In this document: in pieces, positions 6,052-6,523 of the stretch | How positions within the stretch are numbered: the first letter of the stretch is position 1 | Layout: each line of letters opens with the position of its first letter | DNA from: Chloroflexi bacterium UBA6265 | GTDB lineage: Bacteria; Chloroflexota; Chloroflexia; Thermomicrobiales; UBA6265 | Assembly (NCBI GenBank): GCA_002440805.1 | Contig: DJVD01000251.1 | Location: forward strand, 1-6,523 | Reading direction: 5' to 3' | Length of the DNA stretch: 6,523 nucleotides | Program-made: the position numbers and the translations under genes | Notes under the pieces: model-generated | Databases searched by the model: none | What the model was told of the DNA's origin: nothing | The model's input: the letters and a program-made list of their open reading frames with translations, nothing else

Positions 6052-6523
6052 TTACTCCGTGACGGGTGCGGCGGCCCGCTGGATAGAGGCAAAGGAGAGG
6101 GTGCCGACCGGATCGCTGGTAGCATCGTCCGTCACCACCAGGTACGGCGCACCCGATTCGGCCATAATACCGAGCGCCTCCCGCAGGTACACCGATTGGG
6201 CGATACGCGGCACATCCTCAGTGGATTGCGGCAGGTCGTCCATCGCGGCGCCAGCGGTCATGAGGCTAAAGCGGCGTAACACATCATCGGTACCAACCAG
6301 GTCGGCCACAAATTGGTTGGCAGGACGCTGGACGATTTCCAGGGGTGTGCCGAACTGTTCCACCTTGCCGGCGCGCATCACGGCAATTCGATCGGCCAGG
6401 CGAACAGCCTCATCGATATCGTGGGTAACAAACACCACTGTCTGTGAAATGGCCTTGTGAATGCGCAGCAACTCTTCCTGCAGGCGTTTGCGAGTGATGG
6501 CATCGAGCGCGCCGAACGGTTCG
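6052..6523 (-). CDS. Osmoprotectant ABC transporter ATPase (ProV/OpuBA type), C-terminal part
   Basis: The 156 C-terminal residues of an ABC ATPase; the N-terminal half (Walker A, Q-loop, signature) lies beyond the right edge. The visible part opens with [11 protein letters not shown], the end of Walker B with its catalytic glutamate plus the D-loop, then [20 protein letters not shown] (28-47) with the switch histidine His34, and the usual GKVEQFGTP and [11 protein letters not shown] segments (52-77). Residues about 105-150 ([20 protein letters not shown], then VGTLSF) look like a single CBS-type repeat. This layout matches the betaine/choline-type ATPases ProV, OpuAA and OpuBA, in which CBS modules sense ionic strength or nucleotides. 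Only one CBS-like repeat is visible, where the family often has two. It powers the permease encoded 6 bp downstream. The open frame has no in-window start; a TTG at 6471 is internal. Confidence 0.92.
   Translation of the reverse strand, partial: EPFGALDAITRKRLQEELLRIHKAISQTVVFVTHDIDEAVRLADRIAVMRAGKVEQFGTPLEIVQRPANQFVADLVGTDDVLRRFSLMTAGAAMDDLPQSTEDVPRIAQSVYLREALGIMAESGAPYLVVTDDATSDPVGTLSFASIQRAAAPVTE
6055..6058 (-). promoter_or_regulatory. Ribosome binding site supporting a GTG start
   Basis: GGAG on the minus strand lies 9 nt before the GTG at 6045, just before the TAA stop of the ATPase gene. It favours GTG over the in-frame ATG at 6027, which has no comparable site. Confidence 0.6.

Noticed and set aside
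5936..6460. Plus-strand open frame of 174 codons opposite the permease and ATPase genes
   Set aside because: It crosses two well-supported minus-strand genes and its translation is Ser/Arg/Thr-rich with no family signature.

Overview
The window is a moderately GC-rich bacterial segment (roughly 60% GC by eye) with dense, ordinary gene packing. It holds six complete genes and two genes cut by the window edges. I see no RNA gene, CRISPR array, insertion sequence, integrase or origin. The mix suggests a heterotrophic soil or sediment bacterium, perhaps a Chloroflexota member of the Thermomicrobia type. That mix is a Tat-like family 5 solute-binding protein without a lipobox, a GH130 phosphorylase, a PPOX-class flavin/F420 protein and a divergent kinase of a type I recall from Firmicutes and similar genomes. 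The taxonomic guess rests on gene content and style only and is weak.

Left part, plus strand (1-2870). The last codons of a DppC/OppC-type ABC permease lie at the edge, followed by a terminator-like hairpin. Next is a complete family 5 extracytoplasmic binding protein (164-1729), closed by a very strong 17-bp hairpin. A TTGACA-type promoter, with a small perfect inverted repeat over its -35 box, then precedes a GH130 beta-mannoside phosphorylase (1875-2870). A plausible reading is uptake of an oligopeptide or oligosaccharide, with intracellular phosphorolysis of beta-1,4-mannosides by the GH130 enzyme. The physical link between the two genes is only adjacency, because a terminator separates them.

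Middle (2919-3914, minus strand). A stand-alone family 2 SAM-dependent O-methyltransferase converges on the GH130 gene. It has its own TTGACA/TATCCT promoter.

Right part, minus strand (4089-6523). A compact operon reads from the right edge leftwards: the C-terminal part of a ProV/OpuBA-type ATPase with a CBS-like tail, a short ProW/OpuBB-type permease (6-bp gap), a PPOX-class FMN/F420-binding protein (14-bp gap), and a divergent protein-kinase-fold protein that overlaps the PPOX gene by ATGA. The first two form an osmoprotectant (betaine/choline-type) importer. Why a flavin-type protein and an atypical kinase are coupled to it is the most interesting open question in the window.
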